Assembly: GCA_963582345.1 (NCBI GenBank) | Contig: CAUZSN010000137.1 | Span: forward strand, 1-6,752 | Source of the DNA: CAUZSN01 sp963582345 | Lineage (GTDB): Bacteria; Planctomycetota; Planctomycetia; Planctomycetales; Planctomycetaceae | Direction: 5' to 3' | DNA: 6,752 nucleotides | In this document: piece after piece, positions 5,410 to 6,752 of the stretch | How positions within the stretch are numbered: position 1 is the first letter of the stretch | Layout: every line of letters starts with the position of its first letter | Notes under the pieces: generated by a model | What the model was told of the DNA's origin: nothing | Databases searched by the model: none | The model's input: the letters and a program-made list of their open reading frames with translations, nothing else | Program-made: the position numbers and the translations under genes

Positions 5410-6507
5410 TGCCTTTGGTTTCCGACGCCGATCCTTCACCCGTTCGGCTTTGGCTTGTTGCCGGGCACTTTCGAGTTGTTTCCATGTCGCCGTTTCGACT
5501 ACCGTTGATTTCGCGCACGCCAAGTGCCTCGCCCATTGGGGAGAGTTCCATCCCATCGCTTCGTGGTTTTCCATGATCGTTCCCGCCATCCGTTCATTGA
5601 CCGTTGCCTTGACGATTGGCCTGGCACCACCTTGCTTGGTGGGCTCGGTTGCCGTTATCGCTTCTTCATCTTCCTTGGCCTCATCATCAATCCGCTGATG
5701 TGCATCACCGTCGATTCTATGAGCCGTTTGTTGTCTTCTTGCCATCGCTACTGAACTGTCGCCAGATGTTTGAATCGCTTCACTGTCCGCAATCGGGTTG
5801 TTGAGTGCAGTAATGGCAAACACGGAGGCACGGATATAATCCTTCAAAAATACAAAGAAGCAATTCCTATCTGCAACGGGGAAGAAGTCCAACCAATGAT
5901 TAGCGTAATCCTCGAGATCTTCGTCTGAGCATTCAGGGCAAGCATCACGGATGAATTGTAACAAACGCTTGCCGGCAGCTCTTTTGTCTTTGTCATTAGG
6001 TCGTGAGCATTTGGAGGCAACAGTAGTATCTTCTAACGGATATCGCTTTGCTTCCATTGGGAAAACCGCAGTCTCCGACCAGGCTAGATCGAACAAGGCA
6101 AACAGCCATCGCGAATCAAGCGGCTCGTGCCGCAACGTCTCCTCTTGGATTCCGTAAACTTTGGCCCAGTCACGCAACAGTGCACCGGTCTCGGCTGCAA
6201 GGTTCCAAGCGTCGCTAGCTAGCTGCCAAGCATTGGCATCGTGGATAAAGAAGAACGTTCGATATGAACGACTGTCCCCGTACAGCTCGCTGCGCGGGTA
6301 TAGCAAGAGTTGCTCGATCGATTCTTGTCTCCGCACATTGCCCCAGCCCTCTGGCTGAAAAGTGAACCACGGAACTAAATTAATAGCATCAGTGAATGAA
6401 ACTGACTCCGGGTGTTGGATCAACACCACAGGCACTTGATGTCGCGTGTTCACCAATTGCTGGAAAAGCGGCTTTAAAACTGCTAGAGATTCCCGTTCAG
6501 CGTCCAA
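5389..6507 (-). CDS. Hypothetical protein with a C-terminal DNA-binding-like region; 5' end doubtful
   Basis: I do not recognise this 372-residue protein. Residues 1-240 are a folded-looking, Trp/Phe-rich region without catalytic motifs I can name (for example NLVPWFTFQPEGWGN at 43-57 and FFFIHDANAWQLASDAWNL at 85-103). Residues 240-295 are an acidic, low-complexity linker. Residues 302-345 (NERMAGTIMENHEAMGWNSPQWARHLACAKSTVVETATW) look like a helix-turn-helix, followed by a basic tail (KAERVKDRRRKPK), so DNA binding is plausible. The only start upstream of the fold is a TTG at 6507 with a poor ribosome binding site; no ATG occurs before residue 151. A 26-bp repeat spacing just there may have shifted the frame (see findings). 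It ends at its own terminator and could be cargo or a regulator of the element. The ORF is likely real; the start is not secure. Confidence 0.7.
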   Translation of the reverse strand: MDAERESLAVLKPLFQQLVNTRHQVPVVLIQHPESVSFTDAINLVPWFTFQPEGWGNVRRQESIEQLLLYPRSELYGDSRSYRTFFFIHDANAWQLASDAWNLAAETGALLRDWAKVYGIQEETLRHEPLDSRWLFALFDLAWSETAVFPMEAKRYPLEDTTVASKCSRPNDKDKRAAGKRLLQFIRDACPECSDEDLEDYANHWLDFFPVADRNCFFVFLKDYIRASVFAITALNNPIADSEAIQTSGDSSVAMARRQQTAHRIDGDAHQRIDDEAKEDEEAITATEPTKQGGARPIVKATVNERMAGTIMENHEAMGWNSPQWARHLACAKSTVVETATWKQLESARQQAKAERVKDRRRKPKASDQQRD

Positions 6508-6527
6508 TTTGCTGATTCCCGTTCAGC
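6488..6527. repeat. 14-bp direct repeat at the start of the 372-residue gene
   Basis: GATTCCCGTTCAGC occurs at 6488-6501 and 6514-6527, a period of 26 bp. Both copies encode AERES on the minus strand but in different frames. Because 26 is not a multiple of 3, the copies shift the reading frame between the upstream open frame and the long downstream one. Confidence 0.85.
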
Positions 6528-6752
6528 TCCCAAAAGTAGAAAAGGGGCAAGCGGTTGGGATGACCGCGTTTCGAGCCGTCGCTCTAGCCCCAGTGTGAAA
6601 ACAATACGCCGGCGATGCCACCAATTAGGCGTGCTCGGCGTCGCGAATTTGCCGTCATTATACCGCGAGGCCACGAATCGGTCGACAATTGCGTATTGGG
6701 GGCGGTCAGGGGTTGGTTTTGGCGGCTCTTACACTTCTTCTCGGCCCCGCCA
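6508..6752. other. Right-hand region without a confident gene
   Basis: This 245-bp edge holds the promoter-like hexamer at 6657-6662 and one copy of the 14-bp repeat. A minus-strand frame with its only start at GTG 6674 (63 codons, stop at 6483) and short edge-open frames exist, but their composition and the promoter inside them argue against translation from those starts. No tRNA, attachment site or element boundary is visible. Confidence 0.5.
6657..6662 (-). promoter_or_regulatory. Perfect TATAAT -10 box candidate for the 372-residue gene
   Basis: TATAAT reads on the minus strand about 150 bases before the TTG start. The best -35 candidate, TTGTCG at 6688-6683, is 20 bases away, longer than optimal. 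Transcription would begin near 6650, inside the upstream 63-codon frame, which argues that this frame is not translated from its GTG. Confidence 0.4.

Noticed and set aside
5450..5804. Plus-strand ORFs opposite the 372-residue gene
   Set aside because: Overlapping short frames without ribosome binding sites; the minus-strand frame is longer and better structured.
6508..6752. Edge-open reading frames on both strands at the right end
   Set aside because: Too short and of unclear composition; one is interrupted by the TATAAT promoter candidate, and no start or domain can be defended.

Overview
The window reads as part of an integrated mobile element (an integrative plasmid or phage-satellite-like island) in a bacterium. 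Every gene I can support lies on the minus strand, so the biological order runs from high to low coordinates. Moderate GC, strong GGAGG-type ribosome binding sites, a DUF3987 primase-helicase paired with a TubC_N-like small protein, and an excisionase-like helix-turn-helix protein suggest a planctomycete of the Rhodopirellula/Pirellulaceae kind. That host assignment is from memory of gene style and was not tested by a search.

Layout in transcription order. 6752-6508 has no confident gene; it holds a perfect TATAAT hexamer and one 14-bp direct repeat. 6507-5389 encodes an unrecognised 372-residue protein with a possible C-terminal DNA-binding region and a doubtful 5' end. 5388-5171 is intergenic and carries a minus-strand intrinsic terminator and a family of TTCGTTCGG repeats. 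A compact operon follows: a 61-residue protein (5170-4985), an overlapping excisionase-like HTH protein (4998-4732), a large archaeo-eukaryotic-type primase fused to a DUF3987 helicase-like domain (4670-2100), and a TubC_N/zinc-ribbon protein (2103-1669) whose GTG start overlaps the primase stop. After a 182-bp gap containing a good promoter with an overlapping palindrome comes a 70-residue Xre-type regulator (1486-1274). Five copies of a 10-bp tandem repeat follow it, then a tyrosine integrase (1182-1) that runs off the left edge with its catalytic residues intact.

Likely working scheme (inference): the integrase and the excisionase-like protein move the element in and out of the chromosome, the primase-helicase with its coupled zinc-ribbon partner replicates it, and the Xre protein represses its own promoter and perhaps the integrase. 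No structural phage genes, conjugation genes or recognisable defence genes lie in the window. The most unusual signals are non-coding or dual-use: inverted 9-bp-spaced repeats inside the 3' end of the primase gene, a strong plus-strand terminator at the excisionase/primase junction facing against all genes, the tandem decamers before the integrase, and an identical 22-bp gene end shared by the 372- and 61-residue ORFs.
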